Assembly: GCA_963678675.1 (NCBI GenBank)
Contig: OY783200.1
Location: 10,396,431-10,460,430 of the forward strand
DNA: 64,000 bases
Reading direction: 5' to 3'
DNA from: Xiphydria camelus
Taxonomy: Eukaryota; Arthropoda; Insecta; Hymenoptera; Xiphydriidae
In this document: one piece after another, positions 33,011 through 44,349 of the stretch
Layout of the letters: the number at the start of each line of letters is the position of its first letter
Position numbering within the stretch: the stretch's first letter is position 1
The notes under the pieces: generated by a model
Told to the model about the DNA's origin: nothing
Seen by the model: only the letters and a program-made list of their open reading frames with translations
Database searches by the model: none
Program-made: the position numbers and the translations under genes

Positions 33011-33169
33011 ATTTCGTACAAGGATGAAATAATAACAATATAATAATAATAATACAAATTTTTAATACTGACTAAAATCCGTAAATAATCCACCGTAACG
33101 CATACCACAAGTTTGTGTCACAAGTGCGTTGACGCCTCGCTAAACTTGACGTATTTTAATGGCCTGCTA

Positions 33170-33506
33170 AAAACTATCCTTAACTTTAAACGTATTTTTC
33201 GAGAATTCAGTAAGGATTAGCTAACATATTTATAGAACAGTTTTTATGTAGAATTTAATGGCAAATATTTACGGTTCTGTACATTTTTTACGTTTGAACA
33301 ACGGTTTACGAGGAAATTGAGAAAAACCGACATAATCTACGATCCGGGGTTGTTTTTTTTGCAAAATAAGGGATGTTGCGGACACTGGACAATTGGGAAC
33401 TTTGTAGAATTTTGTTCCTGATCCCATTAGGAAAAGGTATACGTAATATGAAAACTTTAAAAATTATTTCTCCTATTCCATGTTTATACGTCTAATTTAC
33501 GTGTAC
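33170..33506 (-). repeat. Right inverted arm of nuclease-CXC locus
   Basis: Reverse complement of 27970-28305; see that entry for shared segments. Confidence 0.8.
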
Positions 33507-33576
33507 ATTGACGATAGAGAGTGCAGTGTGCACTCATGCACACGGTTAAATGTACTAACAATAAGTCGATTACAGT

Positions 33577-33647
33577 TGAGAAAAACAGGAAGGTCATATC
33601 GCTAAAGTAAATGTGAGGAAAAACAGAAAAGTCATATCGCTAAGGTA
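33577..33647 (+). repeat. Short tandem duplication (GTCATATCGCTAA)
   Basis: AAAAACAGGAAGGTCATATC, then GCTAAAGTAAATG, is repeated once with few changes. The following 33655-33790 is CpG-rich with no assignable gene; it could be a 5' exon or promoter of an unseen gene. Confidence 0.6.
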
Positions 33648-34045
33648 AATCGTCGACGGGGAGCCCGTTCGCCTCCCCCTCGCGGTGCATTCGCCGTTGC
33701 AACTTGCGCCCATCGTTCTTCTTCGTTTCGCGCGCGGCATCGTGATCGCCGGATTGTGAGTAGTGGAGGGCACCGAGAGCCCTCACCGAAACGCTACGTC
33801 ATACTATTCATGTATATGGTTACTTGGATTGGCAAATTATTATTTTCTGTAAGTAATCATGCCAGCCAACAGAAGGGAAATACTACACGGTCGGCTCTCT
33901 GGTGGTAACAGTATGTGCTTTGGCCATCCGATTCATGCTTTCAAAAAAATTACGTTTTTTTTTCAGGTGATTCACAATTACATAGGTAGAGGGTATATGG
34001 TTTAATACATGCTAGTGGAGTGCATTGCATATCGGTCGGCGCATT

Positions 34046-34219
34046 CCATCCGCTGCGGTTTCTTGTAATTCGGTGGTAATACCGACAGCCAAGAAAAACA
34101 TTGGTCATCTCATTTCACCACTATTGAGATGACCGATGTTTCTCAGACTGATACGTCTATTTGGTTCGGATCTTGCCTGTCGGTATTACCACCGAATTAC
34201 AGGAAAACGCAGCGGATGG
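34046..34219. repeat. Hairpin MITE
   Basis: CCATCCGCTGCGGTTTCTTG, then GTAATTCGGTGGTAATACCGAC, at left is complemented at right ending in CGGATGG (34219). A second inner stem (GGTCATCTCA and TGAGATGACC) forms the loop. Confidence 0.75.
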
Positions 34220-34330
34220 GTTGCACCAACCGATGTGCAACCCACCCCGCTGGCGTGTATTAAACTAAAGATCCTGTACATGAGGAAGAAATCGGATACA
34301 AGCTGCACAGAAAAGAGAATTTTGTTCAAA

Positions 34331-34845
34331 GTGATATTTCACATAGTAGAAGTTGTCTTCAGGAGCGACATAGCATAGAGTACCGTTATACATTGTAAGA
34401 GATACCCATCAACATAGCATCATTCAAGATGTTCCACAGATAATACCAATGATGTATTACTTACAACAATATAAAAGTGCTACGTTGAATTGTGTTCTTG
34501 CAATGAAAGATGGGTGTACTTACAATCCTATCTAATAAAATCCAACGCGATAGAATCGAAAGTCGTGGTCACCTATCCCCACCGGTTGGTTGACAATCGA
34601 TATCGATAATCGAAAGTCGTGGTCACCTACCGCCATTGGCTGGTTGATAATCGATATCGATATAGTATTCGATAGTTAAAGCGGTGATATTCAATTTGAT
34701 AAAATTAGTGTTGAAGTAAATGTAACTGTCGTTATGAAATACGCTTTAGGAGCGCGCTTGCGCGTGCAAATGATCTAGTGTATTATATAACGGTACTCTG
34801 TACTGTGTCGCTCCCGATGACAACTTCTGCTATGTGAAATATCAC
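34331..34845. repeat. ~515-bp MITE with internal tandem duplication
   Basis: GTGATATTTCACATAGTAGA, then AGTTGTC and GGAGCGAC, at left is complemented at right ending in ATCAC (34845). Inside, a ~57-bp unit (AATCGAAAGTCGTGGTCACC ... AATCGATATCGATA) is present twice (about 34552-34665). Confidence 0.7.
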
Positions 34846-35071
34846 TAATTACTCCATTTATTGAGTAGGTAGTTTATATAAAATTCTGTATTTCTTTTAG
34901 CTGTACGATCTTAGTAAATGTCAAAGGGGATAGCCCCACACTCGGGGCATAGAAAACCATTTACCTTAATCAATTTGTCATATTTTCACTTATACATCAA
35001 GATTAAAATTATGTGAAACTCAACGTATATTTATAATTCATTCATTCAAAGTGATTTTTATTAAATATCAT

Positions 35072-36282
35072 GAATGAATGAATTGATGGGTGGCATAAAC
35101 CGGGCGCTCAGTCCTGTTGGACCATTGTGCCCGGGCCCCAGCTTGGGCAGCCCAATCAAACGTGACATCGGGGTATGTCGGCCTCCCTCGCAAGGCGCAG
35201 AAGCCCACTCACCCCGATGTCCCCAATATCGACGTCATCAACAAAGGGGGCCCCCAGGATAGTAGTACTTAGGGCCATCGACCTCTCGCAATACGCCAGT
35301 ACGTGCAGAGGAGTCTCCTCCTCATTACCGCACCTGGGGCAAAGTGTCTCCGTACAGAGGCCTATGTTCTTCAGGTGCTTCCTCGTGAGCCAGTGCCCAG
35401 TAACCAGTCCCACGACTAATCGAAGCTGGGTCCTATCCAGGTTCAGCAGCGTGATGCTCAGCTTCCTAGAGGGTCCCCTGAAGAGGGCCCTCGTGTGTCT
35501 CATGCCTGGAGACTGTGCCCAAAGATCGGTGAAGCGGCCCTTAATCCAGTTATGAGCCGCCTCCCTCACAGTCCCCATTGAGACACCTATTACCCGTCCG
35601 GCCTCAGGGTTAGGCTGCGAAGAGCCTAATCGAGCCAGCTTGTCGGCTTTCTCGTTGCCATGGATTCCGGTATGACCCGGCACCCAAAGCAGCTATACCT
35701 GATTCTCATAAGAGAGTCGCTCCAGCAGATTCCTACAGTCCCGGACCAGCTCTGACGTGGCTCTCACTGAGGAGAGCGGTCCAAGCGCAGCCCGGCTGTC
35801 ACTGCAGATATAGATGTGCTTGCCTCTGTAGCTCTTGTTCAGCATGAATCTGATACAGGCCCAGATGGCAAACACCTCCGTCTGGAAAACCGTGACGTCG
35901 TTGCCCAAGGCGAAAGATAGTTCCACCTTAGGCCCGCCGCACCAGATTCCTGCCCCGGCTCCTGTCCCCATTTTGGACCCGTCCGTTAACCAGACGAGTC
36001 CCTTCGGAGACAAAAGGCCATTTTTGTCCTCCTCCCAGGACGATCTGTCCGGAAGGAGAACATGGAATCGACGCTGAAAGAAAAAATAGCTCTCCTGGCA
36101 TCGATGCCCCTTCTTTGAGGCGAACCTTTCCAGCCCTCCGTTCCCCCGAAGGATCGCGGCGTGCCCCCTAGCCGCCTGCCTCCAGTGTCCACTGAAGTGC
36201 AGGCGCAGCGCCGTCTTCCTCGCCCTAGCCTCCGCCATAACGTGCGGAGGTGCCAGGTTGAGGAGGGCCCCCATGGCCAGGG
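35072..36282 (-). mobile_element. 5'-truncated LINE with 13-bp target duplication
   Basis: TATTAAATATCAT occurs immediately left (35059-35071) and right (36283-36295) of the insert. The 3' end carries a short (ATTC)n-like tail. Only the end of ORF2 remains, typical of target-primed reverse transcription with 5' truncation. Confidence 0.9.
35156..36282 (-). pseudogene. LINE ORF2 C-terminus: RNase H plus zinc knuckle
   Basis: RNase H landmarks appear in order: LVWLTDGSKMGTGAGAGIWC (first Asp), FQTEVFAIWACIR (Glu), IYICSDSRAAL (Asp), VPGHTGIHGNEKADKLARLG (His/Asp). They are followed by CPRCGNEEETPLHVLAYCER, the CCHC knuckle of R1/I-type LINEs. A single TAG at 35693-35695 splits the frame between LSYENQV and LLWVPGH; both sides are in the same frame. 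Endonuclease and reverse transcriptase are lost by truncation. The first few residues at 36283-36295 are target DNA. Confidence 0.85.
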
Positions 36283-36299
36283 TATTAAATATCATACAT

Positions 36300-37610
36300 C
36301 TTTAATGAGTGGAAAATATTTGATAAGCCTCGAAAGTTCAAGGTGTCCTTTGTGCCTCACTGTCTCTCTTAATCAGACTGACGGACTGCTCAGGTAAAAT
36401 AAAAGGTTTGTAGTCATGTGTTGAAGATATTGTAAACTAAAATCATACTACCGAAAATGCTTTGGAGTACACAGTATAAATATAAACCACCAGTAAAATT
36501 ACTTAAAACAACAACTACAACATAACAATTTCCTCTTCGCCCTCCTTTCCGTCCGTTTTTCACTTTTCTTCGTGACTTTCCCCCCGCTGGGGCTTTCCCT
36601 GTAAATTAATCAAGCTACTACCGGGTGTACAACTACACACACATACGTGGGTCGGTCGTTGAACTAATTTACATCCGCCGAAGCCGGAGCACGCGGCTGC
36701 TAAGTAAGCCAGTAACGAACAACTTGATATTAAATACGTGCCTTTTTTGCCGGCGAACTGCAGCTATACACCCTTACACCCACTACACTCTACACCACCG
36801 CCCTTTCATGCACATGGATATAGGCTGCAGTACGGCACCACCTACTTGGGTATATTGAGCATACATGTGCGTTACCAGCACATACCACCTCACTAACACT
36901 GCTGGCAGCCGAGAAGAAACTTTATTTACTGAACAACACGCGCCACGGCATTCGTGTACATGTATATGTATATTTCTCGCAATTCTCTTTAACGGAAGCT
37001 GCGCTGAACCTTCTCCTTCGAAGCCCAAGCTTACGCGCTGGAAATATAAAGCGGTCGTCGGTACCAAAGATATGCAAGGCCTTTGTTTGTATGTAAGTGT
37101 GTTTGTGTAGAAAGTTTCACAATGGAAGGAGCGAAGCTAGGAGAAAGATAAAAAGGGAGACGCCAGGTCGCGCGTTCACGCATTTGCTCGTTAAAATTGT
37201 CCTAGCTGCGGAAAAGTATTTTACGATCGGGTGTCGCGTGCGTCAGGGCTGTTTCCAACAGCGGTGGCGTTCACTGTTGCGCGCGATGCATTCGGGAAAA
37301 TATTTTGTTTGGACGATAAATGTTTAGCGGATGCTCGATAAACGTAGATTGGTGGAAATAGGGGTCGAATTTTATGGAACATATATTACATTCATCGCAT
37401 GAACCTGAGTCTACCCGATATACAATTCTTTCGATGATTTTGAGCAATTCTATCGCCGTATTACACGTATTTTTCATATGGTAATAAGGTAATATGGTAA
37501 TATATAATAAGTTTTTTCTAAATGGCAGTGGAGTAAAATGGAGATTTTCGTGCGGAAAATTGTTAAGAAGTGTTAGATTTACTTATTATACATCTAGACT
37601 CCTATCAGGT
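36300..37610. other. No gene or repeat recognised
   Basis: Unique-looking sequence with short unsupported ORFs. I see nothing that decides a function. Confidence 0.4.
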
Positions 37611-37615
37611 CATGA

Positions 37616-37880
37616 CTAAATTTTCCAGATAGCCCAAGAAATAATGGCACCACCTGTTATAACTGGGGAGCTTGCTAGGAACTTGAATTGGTCCTGAAAT
37701 ACTGCTTTAATTTTCCGATAGGAAATCTGTAAGATATATAAGAGTGAGCATAAGAGAATGAGAATTTTATTTGTTTCTGGGTTAAAAATTCTATAGCCAT
37801 TTTGTGAGTATCCTACAAGTACACCTTTGAATGACTTTTTGTCAAACTTTGATTTTCTTGTTTTGTCATGTATATGGGGT
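37616..37880 (-). pseudogene. Copia pol fragment
   Basis: DKTRKSKFDKKSFKGVLVGY, then SQNGYRIFNPETNKI, is the end-of-integrase segment of copia polyproteins. It then jumps to VITGGAIISWAIWKI, which resembles the RNase H GGAISW motif, so the intervening reverse transcriptase is deleted. It is in opposite orientation to the copia element at 38451. Confidence 0.6.
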
Positions 37881-38010
37881 ATTTCACAAGAAAACGACAA
37901 AGCGAAACCCATGGGGTCGGGAATTTATTTCATATATTTTTTTTCTTACAGGGTTTTGAGTTCTAAATATACTCCCAAGTGGATTTTTTTTGATTGCCTT
38001 TGTTTATACG

Positions 38011-38450
38011 GGATACCTCTCGACAATATTGAAAAATGTGATTTTCAGGGCTAATTTTCGAATAGAAGAAATGATAATTTCAAAAAACTCGAGCAAGTCT
38101 GCAATTGCAGGCACATAAACAAATAATGACTCAGTTTTTTCTCTAAAATAGTGCATAAAACATTGAAAAATCAACAATCCGTGGTGTTTGACGGCTTAAA
38201 AAATTTATAATTATTTGAAGATTAATTAAAAATTTGTTTTCTTGAAATCGAAAATGGCGTATTTTCAGGAGACGAAAAAATAGTGGTTATTTTCGTTTCT
38301 GCCGGTACTGGTAATACCGCATATTTTTTTCCAGAAAGTACGTTCAAAAAGAAAACCTTTTTGTATTTGAAGTTTTTTTGAAATTATCATTTCTTCTATT
38401 CGAAAATTAGCCCTAAAAATCACATTCTTCAATATTGTCGAGAGGTATCC
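38011..38450. repeat. Palindromic element abutting the copia LTR
   Basis: GGATACCTCTCGACAATATT at 38011 and its complement ending at 38450 are inverted, with AATTTTCGAATAGAAGAAAT arms further in. The copia LTR starts at the next base, so copia inserted at or near this element's right end. Confidence 0.8.
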
Positions 38451-38702
38451 TGTTGTAAATAGGCCTTAAGCCTCGTTAGTTGGGTGGACATGCAGCAGAG
38501 TGCGTCTCTAGCGGTTGAGTGTGCGTCTCTAGCGGTTGAGTGTGCGTCTCTATATATAAGCATTTTGTACTCGCAGACTTCTTTCTGTTTGCCCGAGCTC
38601 GCGCTGCCATGCGGTCACCATACTTTTCTACTCTTATAATAAATCCGTTGTTAAGTATCATTTAACCACTGCAATCGTTATTTGAATAACCAAATCACAA
38701 CA
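38451..38702 (+). repeat. Copia 5' LTR
   Basis: Begins TGTTGTAAATAG and ends AATCACAACA, with TG/CA ends and a short TGTTG/CAACA inverted repeat. It includes three GTGCGTCTCTAGCGGTTGAG-type repeats just upstream of TATATAA at about 38552, and AATAAA near 38638. No matching 3' LTR lies in the window. Confidence 0.85.
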
Positions 38703-38716
38703 GGTTATGGGCCCAG
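38703..38716 (+). other. Copia primer-binding site
   Basis: GGTTATGGGCCCAG directly follows the LTR. It is the classic copia-type site complementary to an internal part of initiator tRNA-Met. Confidence 0.85.
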
Positions 38717-38843
38717 ATATACGAGTGAAGTTATATTTTTGAGTTTTAACGCGTTCTTTCGTTTTCTTTTTCTTCGGGAAACAAATTCGCGAAGTAAAGT
38801 GTCGATCTAGCCCGCCACGTGCAATAGTGCAATAAGGATCGAG

Positions 38844-41579
38844 ATGGACAACGAGATTTTGAGGATCAAGAAATTGGATGGGCTCGAGAACTGGGGAACG
38901 TGGAAATTCCAGGTGAGAGTCCTCGTCAACGCCCATGGAGCCATGGAGGTCATGACCGGCGAGTCGAGAAAACCGACATTTGAAAACCAAGGAACGGCAG
39001 CAACCGGGGAGCAGCAAAAAGTACTCAAGGAGTGGAAGAAGCTTGATAGCTTGGCACAAAAGACGATTGTGACTACGGTGAGTCAACAACCTCTAATTCA
39101 AATAATGAACTGTCAATCCGCAAAAGAAATGTGGGATATACTGCACGAGATCTACGAAAGCAAAAACGAGACATCCAAGCATATTTTACAACAAAAATGG
39201 TATTCGATGACCAAGGACGCTGAGGATGATATTTCTTTGCATATCGCAAAAATAAAAGATCTCGCCTGTAGACTGAGTGTGCTTGGAGAGCCAGTGTCAG
39301 ATAGTATGACGATGACTAAAATTTTGATGACTCTTCCGGCTTCCTATAAGTATTTTGCCACAGCGTGGGAGTCGACGCCTTTGGATCAGCGCACTCTCCC
39401 AAATCTAGTTTCTAGGCTTACTCTCGAAGAACTTCGAATGGATTCGGATGAGGGTAAGCACAGCAGCGCTTTCTCGATGAAAGCAGAGAAGAACCTTGGT
39501 GTGAAGGCCAAGAAGGATCAAAAATCTGGAAAGTGTTTAAAGTGCGGGAAAGTAGGACACTGGAAAAGAGACTGTCGCTCGAAGGGCCAAGCGAGGTCTA
39601 ATGGTTTTTTCGAATCAAGAGGAAGTGCTTTTGTCGGCGGGATTATTTCAGCACGGGCGCTGAGCTCCGAAAAGGCTCCGGAGGATTGGTATCTCGATTC
39701 TGGCGCCAGTCAGCATATGTCTCCAGTGTACAGCGCTTTCGTCAAGTACCGAAAATTAGCCTCTCCAGTATTGGTGAAAGTTGGCAACGGCGAAATCATC
39801 CAGGGAGAAGGAGTGGGAGAAATTGACATTCTCTCTTCGAACGACTCTAAATGGGATCGAAATCACCTCGTTCCTGTACTGTATGTGCCCAAACTAAAGT
39901 ACAATTTATTTTCCATGTCATCAGCTCTCGACAAAGGACTCGAGCTCTCATCCGACAACTTGAAATGTAAATTACTAAAAAAGGGGAAGATCGTTGCAGT
40001 GGGAGATAGGTGTGGAGATCTCTACAAGATGCGCTTCAAATTCTACAATCAGGATCGCAGAGGAAACTCCGAATCGGTGGAGGCCCACGTCAGCCAGAGT
40101 GAGAATTCGCTGAAAATTTGGCACGAGCGCCTCGCTCATCAAAACACCCCCATGTTTCGGAAATCCTGAGGAGTTGGAACATCGAAACCAAGCCAGTGAA
40201 AAAATGGCACTGCGATGGGTGCTCGCTAGGAAAGATGACCCGGATGCCGTTCCCGAAAAGCCAGACTTCATCGAAGAAGCCTGGGGACCTGATCCATGCA
40301 GACTTGTGTGGACCCATGGAGCATCTTTCGTTTGGAAAATCTAGATATTTTTTCCTCCTAAAGGATGACTTTTCGCACTACAAATTCGTGTTCTTTCTAA
40401 GCCAAAAGTTTGAGGTTAAAGGATACTTCCAAGATTTTCTGAGGGCATCGGAGAATCAGCTGGGAAGAAAAATTAAAGCTCTCTAAGGACGGATAATGGG
40501 CTGGAATTCGTCAACGAGGAAATGCGAAGCCTTACGACCAGGAACGGAATAAAGCACGAGACAAGTACTCCTTACACACCAGAACAAAATGGAGCCATTG
40601 AACGTGAGAACCGAACAGTCGTTGAAGCAGCACGGAGTATGCTGCATGCAAAGAAGATGAAGCTCGAACTGTGGGCCGAGGCAGTTCATACGGCTTGCTA
40701 CGTACTCAACAGGACTGGCACAAGCAGCGTAAAAGGAAAGACGCCGTACGAGTTATGGTTTGGTGAGAAACCGAGGAATCTTCATTTCAGAGTTTTCGGC
40801 ACGGAAGTTTATACTCACATCCCAAAGCAAAAAAGGACAAAATGGAGCCCGAAAGCCAAAAAGGGTGTCTTCGTTGGATACGATGACTGCACAAAGGGCT
40901 ACAGGATCTGGTTTCCGCGAGAAGCAAAAATCGATACCTATCGGGACGTTATTTTCTTGCCGGAGGAAAGAGAAGAAAACCCACAAGAAAATACAGTCAC
41001 CGACAGCGTAGAAGAGGACAGTTTAGAGGATCGGACTGAATCGGAAAAGGAGAGCAGCGATGAAGAGGATTTTCAAGAGATACAGGAACATCAAGAGGAA
41101 CTTCAAGAGGATCGTAGGAACGCTCAACCTCCAGTACCTGATCAGAACAATCTTGACGAAGACGTCACCGTGCAACCTCCGGAAACAAGCCGACTCCGAC
41201 CCAGGGAGAGTTTGAGGAAACCGAAACAACTCGAGGGCTATCAGCTCGAGGATGAAGAATCGCTCCTAGCAGCAAGCCCGGACCCGAACTCTTTCGAAGA
41301 AGCCATAAAAAGTGCCGTGCGAGACGCTTGGATGGATGCAATGTCCGAGGAAATGGATTCATTAGTTAAAAACGAAACATGGACTTCGGTGAAGCCTCCG
41401 GCGGATGCAAAAATCCTTCCGAATCGCTGGGTCTACAAACTGAAACCAGCAATAGGCGATCGTGCAGCACGATACAAAGCCAGGTTAGTCGTAAAGGGTT
41501 TCTCTCAAAGGCCAGGTTTGGACTTCCAAGAGACATTCAGCCCTGTCGTACAGCATGGATCGATAAATAATGTGCTTAA
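38844..41579 (+). pseudogene. Copia gag-pol, frameshifted and truncated in RT
   Basis: Gag starts at 38844 (MDNEILRIKKLDGLENWGTW) and has the zinc knuckle CLKCGKVGHWKRDC. Protease WYLDSGASQHMS follows, then the GAG-pre-integrase region (IWHERLAHQN) and the integrase core (HADLCGPM, then RTDNGLEF, then YTPEQNGAIERENRT). The end of the reading is the start of reverse transcriptase (NRWVYKLK, KARLVVKGFSQ, FQETFSPVV). Two frame breaks are visible: about 40140-40150, near a run of five C, and at about 40483-40487, where a CT dinucleotide is duplicated. A Harbinger-type element cuts the gene at 41580. The rest of RT, RNase H and the 3' LTR are absent, so the element is dead. Confidence 0.9.
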
Positions 41580-41952
41580 GGGCCTTTTCGACTGTCATAT
41601 CCGTTCTCAGTTCAGTTTTAGTTTACGTTCTCGTTTCATTTCAGTTTGGAAGCGAGGTCCTTTTACATGATCCGTTCAGTTCTCACAATTCCCAGTTTAC
41701 GCATAGGAATTCTAGAAACGCAATGAAACAAATAGGTCTATCCATCCCGTCAGTTTTCAGTTTCCGTTTCCGTTCTTCTTTCATTTTGTCATTTTTACAC
41801 ACAGGAAAAACTAACAATTCTACTGAAACTGAAACTGAACTGAGAACGGATATGATCGTCTAAAAGGTCTTACTTTTACCATAATCTTATTTAATAAAAA
41901 GTATTTGTTTCTCTCATTATCTCCAAATAAAAAGTTTTAACGCATTACTTAC

Positions 41953-42366
41953 CTTTATATAATCCTTGAATACTGCAATAATGGCTTTACAAGTTTCAGG
42001 TATTATTTTACTTAAGCTTGGAGTTGATATCGCTGTATGAAACCTAAGACTTTGGTAGGTGCTTCCACTTGCCAAAAATCTCAATGTCGCGCTTAGCCTT
42101 TCGTGAGAAGTAATAGCCTCCCTCATATTGGTATTCTGCTTTTGTATAATAGGCGTCACAAGGCGTAATAACAGGAGATACGAATCCTCATTCATCCGTA
42201 AATAATTCAACCAATCACATGGTTCTAAGCGAAGTTCCTTTATTAAATTTATATGCGACAATGACTTTCTTTTAAGAAGCTAAGTTTTACTCCATTGCCT
42301 TCTTTTTCCCCGCTCTTTCTTCAGAATCAAAGCTAAGGCTGTTGCAATGAGACAGTCTTCATCCAT
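41953..42366 (-). pseudogene. Harbinger transposase first exon with one stop
   Basis: From the ATG at 42366: MDEDCLIATALALILKKER, then after an in-frame TAG (42280-42282) HINLIKELRLEPCDWLNYLR, MREAITSHERLSATLRFLAS, and SLSKIIPETCKAIIAVFKDY. A canonical donor (AG|GTAAGT) follows at 41947-41953, so the exon ends there. Relatives have Trp at the stop position (compare KKWLL at 8886-9107), consistent with TGG to TAG. The DDE exon is not found before the element's left end. Confidence 0.8.
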
Positions 42367-42480
42367 GAGTTATAGTTTAATACCACAAATGTACAAACCA
42401 GAATGAACAATATATATGTTGAACACTTTTAATTAATGAACTTTTGCGTGCAACTCAACTTTTCGCAACTACCATATGTC

Positions 42481-42725
42481 CGCGATTAAAGCACCCATAA
42501 CAAAATTACGAGTTTTGCATGAGCATCCCTGTGAGTCTCCTCGTCCAATAGAATCACCGGAGAAGCGTGAATGCGCATACGTAGTCATCCGCGGGTGTTG
42601 GCGTCGTTATGCCACGGATGACTACGCATGCGCATTCGCGCTTCTCCGGTGATTCTATTAGACGAGGAGACCCACAGGGGTGCTCATGCAAAGCTCGAAA
42701 TTTTGCTATAGGTGCTTTGATCGCA
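42481..42725. repeat. Hairpin MITE, ~110-bp arms
   Basis: CGCGATTAAAGCACCCATAA at left is complemented at right (ending near 42725), including TCACCGGAGAAGCG and ATGACTACG arms and a GTGTTGGCGTC loop near 42600. Confidence 0.8.
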
Positions 42726-43007
42726 GACAGGCTACAGAGAACTGAAGCGACTAGGAATAGTGAGAACTGAACGGATCCTTTTATTCGGTCACTCCGAACA
42801 GAAATGAAACGGGAACGGAAACTGAAACTGAACTGAGAACGGAAATGACCGTCTAAAAGGCCCTTAATAGTTATTTTCGTTATTAGGGCGTGAAGCGCTG
42901 TTTCTAGCGAGTGTGAAGTTTGCCGCACGAGCGAAGCGAGTACGACAATCACACTCGTTAGAACGGCGCGAAACAACCGAATAACGAATTCTATTTTGTG
43001 TCACTAA

Positions 43008-43133
43008 GGGCCGGTTTTAGCAACAGGTATAAACGCGGTATAGCGCTATACTGAGAATACCCATAAGGCTTATTGCTGGTTATTCTCAGTATAGCGCTAT
43101 ACCGCGTTTATACCGTGTTGGTAAAACCGGCCC
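43008..43133. repeat. 126-bp Harbinger-type MITE with TAA duplication
   Basis: GGGCCGGTTTTAGCAACA and its complement form the ends; TAA flanks both (43005-43007, 43134-43136). The stem continues through GGTATAAACGCGGTATAGCG. Confidence 0.85.
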
Positions 43134-43136
43134 TAA

Positions 43137-43270
43137 GTGTCAAATACGAGGTTGACGATTTCACGCACTGCGCAGGTTATTTCACGCACTGCGCAACTTT
43201 TCACGAATTGGTGTGTGAAAGATGATTTCACGTGCGTCGAGGACGCCCATGAAACCGAGTATTTGACACT
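43137..43270. repeat. Short inverted-repeat element
   Basis: GTGTCAAATACGAGGTT at left and AAACCGAGTATTTGACAC at right, with TTTCACGCACTGCGCA repeated in between. It immediately follows the MITE at 43008-43133. Confidence 0.6.
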
Positions 43271-43949
43271 GAGTGACAAAAATTATTTTTCTTCATTGAT
43301 AATAATTTTGATTTTTCAATATGGCCGAGACGTTCGTGCCAAAGCCTGTATGTATCTTTCGACGTGTTTTTACTTTCACTCGTTTGATTACATATATAAG
43401 TGCTTATTTAAATTAAATATGATACTTGATAGTTTATTTCTCGTCTTACCAGTCATGACCATTTTGTCTTCCTTCGTTACTATGACATCTCCAGTGTGCT
43501 TAGAGATAGTGTCCATTCCTGCATCCTGCATCTGTGGTACGGATAGAATGTTGTATAGAACATCTGGTGTGTACAGTGTGACGTGGAGAATCGCTCCGCG
43601 TCACAAAAAGGTTGCAATCGGCCGTGCACCCTCCGGGCCCCTTCGGACAAATGCGTGCGAATCGGCTACCGAATGGGCCGCGCGAAACGTCACGAGCGCG
43701 ATCGTGGCGGGAAGGCGAGCGAGTCGGAGCGGTCAGTTTTTGCGATAGCGTTCAGCGAGTGAGCTATGATCGTTTAACGAGTTCAGCCGAGTCTAATACG
43801 GGAGCGAGTTAGTTAACGTTCAGCTTCCGGACGAGTCGCGTACGATTGAGCGTTAGGTTTCGTGCGTGCGAGTGCGTAGGGTCCGAAGTTGAAGTGCATA
43901 CGAGACCCCGATCCGTTCCGGGTCTCGCCGAGCAGTCCCGAGTCGAAAT

Positions 43950-44345
43950 CCGAGAACTGAAAAAGTCCTGACAGAACTGAAAGAGCACTGAAAAAGTCCT
44001 GACAGAACTGAAAGAGCACGGAAAAAGCCCTGACAAAACTGAAAGACCACTGAAATAGCCATGCTACCCCGAGTCGAAATCCGAGAACTGAAAAAGTCCT
44101 GACAGAACTGAAAGAGCACTGAAAAAGCCCTGACAGAACTGAATTATTTTCGTCAATGTGGCCGCGCGGCTATGGGCCGCCCATAGAATTCGGAAGGACT
44201 GAAAAAGGACTGGCAGGTCTGCATAAATGCATATTCAGGACTTTCAGTACTTTTTCAGTTCAACGATTTTCAGGGCTTTTAGGGATTTTTCAGTGCTCTT
44301 TCAGTTCTGTCAGGACTTTTTCAGTTCTCGGATTTCGATTCGGGG
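43950..44345 (+). repeat. GAACTGAAAAAGTCCTGACA minisatellite with inverted copies
   Basis: About 36-bp units (CTGACAGAACTGAAAGAGCA, then CTGAAAAAGTC) are repeated several times at 43955-44145. They recur in inverted orientation at 44225-44340, including the outer CGAGTCGAAATCCGAGAACT segment. A hairpin-forming, minisatellite-bearing element. Confidence 0.75.
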
Positions 44346-44349
44346 AGTC

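Larger units (their letters stand above)
27970..33506 (-). mobile_element. 5.5-kb inverted-repeat-bracketed nuclease-CXC locus
   Basis: The arms 27970-28305 and 33170-33506 are reverse complements (GTACACG end, AAAGTTTTCATATTA, CATCCCTTATTTTGCAAAA, ATTAAATTCTACATAAAAAC). Between them lie the broken nuclease-CXC gene and a transposon inside it. Both flank the gene closely (260 bp past the Cys cluster and about 160 bp before the first nuclease codons). No clear target duplication is seen, and a third, direct copy of the arm lies just outside at left. Confidence 0.6.
41580..42863 (-). mobile_element. PIF/Harbinger-type element with TTAA/TAA flanks
   Basis: The left end GGGCCTTTTCGACTGTCATA and the complement of the right end GGGCCTTTTAGACGGTCATT are inverted repeats. 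TTAA lies on both sides (41576-41579 and 42864-42867). It holds a broken transposase and, near its left end, a second inverted copy of the terminus at 41840-41872, which makes 41580-41872 a self-contained palindrome (nested MITE or rearranged end). It also contains the MITE at 42481-42725. Confidence 0.75.

Noticed and set aside
33655..33790. Second CpG-rich patch as a gene start
   Set aside because: No ORF or splice signal clear enough to support it.
43580..43940. CpG-rich stretch as a host promoter or first exon
   Set aside because: GC-rich with initiator-like TCAGT, but no downstream exon, splice donor or conserved ORF could be shown; the 203-codon ORF there looks random.
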